DNA of 6,715 bases, from NCBI GenBank assembly GCA_022360135.1, contig JAKSDM010000763.1:1-6715 (forward strand), written 5' to 3'. Of this stretch, positions 5,210 through 6,715 are shown piece after piece. The notes under the pieces are model-generated. The model saw only the letters and a program-made list of their open reading frames with translations, made no database searches and was not told the origin of the DNA. This stretch comes from Pseudanabaenales cyanobacterium. Its GTDB lineage: Bacteria > Cyanobacteriota > Cyanobacteriia > Phormidesmidales > Phormidesmidaceae. The position numbers were made by a program, and so were the translations under genes. The first letter of the stretch is position 1; each line of letters starts with the position of its first letter.

Positions 5210-6715
5210 ATGAATGGTTTTCAAGATGCCTTAATTTCTTACGGACGTGATGATAGCAAAGCCTTTGCGGCCAAGTTGCATCAACGGTTGGTGGCCGAGG
5301 GCTTGGAAGTCTGGTTCGACTTCGAAGACATTCCCCTGGGCGTCGACTTTCAGAGCGAGATTAATGGGGGTATTGAGAAGGCGCATAACTTCCTATTCAT
5401 TATTTCCCCCTCTGCAGTTAATTCAAAATACTGCCTCAAGGAGATCAAACACGCGCTCAAGTACAACAAACGCATCATTCCCCTACTGCATGTCGAAGAG
5501 ATTGATCAGAAAACCTGGCGGCAGCGCAATCCTGAGGGCGCAGACGAAGAGTGGGAAGCGGACAAGGCAGCCGGGAAGCTTGTTAGCCTGGATAATATGC
5601 ACCCAGCAATTCGCAAAATTAACTGGGTCTATTTCCGAGAAGGCATCGACGATTTTGAACGGTCATTAGCGGGACTGCTGAAGATTTTCGAGCGCCATCA
5701 AGACTATGTTCACCAGCACACCCATTTTTTAACTAAAGCTCTGGCGTGGGAACAGCATCAAAAGCAATCTCGTTATTTGCTCATCGGCGAAGAACGGCAA
5801 CAGGCGGAGGACTGGTTAAAGGTACACTTCAATAATGAGCAGCCGCCTTGCACGCCAACGGAGCTGCACTGCGAATTAATCACCGAAAGTATTAAGCATG
5901 CCGATAACCTCATGACCCAGGTGTTCTTGGCCCATGCGGAGGAAGATGCAGCAATCGCTGAACGGGTGCGCCACAGCTTAATGCGGGAGGGGATTACAGT
6001 TTGGACCAGCAAGCGGGACATTGAAACCGGGGAAGACTTTCAGGCGGCGATTAATCGGGCCATTGAAGAAGCAGATAACCTGGTTTATCTGTTATCTTCG
6101 GCTTCGCTCCAGTCAAACTATTGTCAAAAAGAAATTGACTACGCGCTGTCCCTCAACAAACGCATTATCCCATTGTTGGCTAAGACTATTGACCCAGCTC
6201 AGGTTCCCTCTGCTCTGCGAGATCTGCAGTATATCAACCTGACGGACAACCTGACGGAGGAAGATTATCAGCTGGACGAAAGTCAGCTGTTAAAAATTTT
6301 ATGGCAGGACGCCGCCTACTACAAGAGGCACAAGATTCTACTGGTTAAGGCGCTAAGGTGGAAGCGGCAGTATCGTAACCCAAGCATCCTATTGCGAGAC
6401 CATAACCTGCGCGATGCCGAAAGCTGGTTGAAGATAGCGAAACAGAGAACCCAGCATCACCCTACCGCCTTGCAGGAAGTCTTCATCGACCAGAGTTTGC
6501 GGCGCCCTCCCGCCTCCTCGCTGGATGTATTTATCACCTATTCTGAGGTGGATTCAGGCTTTGCTCGCAGGTTAAACGATGCGTTGCAGAATCAAGGCAA
6601 AACCACCTGGTTTGCGCAAGAAGAGATTGCCGCTGGAACGAATTTTCAGCAGGAAAGTTATCGCGGCATCGAACGATCAAACAACCTTCTGTTTATCCTC
6701 TCTCCCAGTTCTGTC
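5210..6715 (+). CDS. Second triple-TIR protein, partial (C-terminus beyond right edge)
   Basis: An open frame of 502 codons runs to the window edge. ATG 5210 is the only sensible start, since an in-frame TAG lies at 5195-5197 with no start codon between. It is a close paralogue of the upstream protein with matching numbering: the TIR1 catalytic Glu is residue 78 in both (CLKEI here), linker 1 starts at Tyr166, TIR2 follows Met235 and TIR3 begins at Ser437. TIR1 has DALISYGRDD and VWFDFEDIPLG. TIR2 has VFLAHAEED, VWTSKRDIETGEDF and CQKEI (Glu308), so it keeps the loop lost upstream. TIR3 has DVFITYSEVD and TWFAQEEIAAG and is cut at residue 502, eight residues before the position of its expected catalytic Glu. 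A membrane helix and WD40 or another sensor would be expected beyond the edge but are not seen. Activity as an NADase is inferred from the family. Confidence 0.92.
   Translation, partial: MNGFQDALISYGRDDSKAFAAKLHQRLVAEGLEVWFDFEDIPLGVDFQSEINGGIEKAHNFLFIISPSAVNSKYCLKEIKHALKYNKRIIPLLHVEEIDQKTWRQRNPEGADEEWEADKAAGKLVSLDNMHPAIRKINWVYFREGIDDFERSLAGLLKIFERHQDYVHQHTHFLTKALAWEQHQKQSRYLLIGEERQQAEDWLKVHFNNEQPPCTPTELHCELITESIKHADNLMTQVFLAHAEEDAAIAERVRHSLMREGITVWTSKRDIETGEDFQAAINRAIEEADNLVYLLSSASLQSNYCQKEIDYALSLNKRIIPLLAKTIDPAQVPSALRDLQYINLTDNLTEEDYQLDESQLLKILWQDAAYYKRHKILLVKALRWKRQYRNPSILLRDHNLRDAESWLKIAKQRTQHHPTALQEVFIDQSLRRPPASSLDVFITYSEVDSGFARRLNDALQNQGKTTWFAQEEIAAGTNFQQESYRGIERSNNLLFILSPSSV

Noticed and set aside
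5247..5669. Plus-strand open frame of 140 codons
   Set aside because: It is out of frame with, and inside, the second TIR gene, whose real frame starts at 5210; the product is a composition artefact.

Overview
The window looks cyanobacterial. The octamer GCGATCGC (HIP1, the highly iterated palindrome of many cyanobacteria) occurs six times in the large gene, base composition is moderate, and TIR proteins joined to long WD40 arrays are typical of large filamentous cyanobacterial genomes. I cannot name a genus.

Layout. (1) Positions 1-430, minus strand: the first 143 codons of a soluble protein of unknown function that runs off the left edge. (2) Positions 431-1033: no intact gene. It holds the leader of the minus-strand gene, a 10-bp tandem duplication, and what look like decayed remains of a metal-ion ABC transporter: an ATPase N-terminus on the plus strand (clear) and, head to head, a stretch resembling a zinc/manganese-binding protein on the minus strand (tentative). 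(3) Positions 1034-4981, plus strand: one giant protein of 1315 residues with three TIR domains, each followed by a conserved linker of about 60 residues, then one transmembrane helix and 13 WD40 repeats. (4) Positions 4982-5209: a 228-bp spacer with a possible weak terminator and a possible promoter. (5) Positions 5210-6715, plus strand: the start of a second triple-TIR protein, aligned almost residue for residue with the first, cut off by the right edge inside its third TIR domain.

The core of the window is therefore a tandem pair of paralogous multi-TIR genes. In known systems bacterial TIR domains degrade or convert NAD+ in antiphage or cell-death responses, and WD40 propellers bind protein ligands. 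The first gene has no NTPase (STAND/NACHT/NB-ARC) domain between effector and sensor, and its helix would put the TIRs in the cytoplasm and the propeller on the far side of the membrane. A membrane receptor that triggers NAD+ depletion is a reasonable hypothesis, but the sequence does not show it. The first protein's second TIR domain has lost its usual BB-loop signature while the neighbour's copy keeps it, so the two paralogues may have divided roles.
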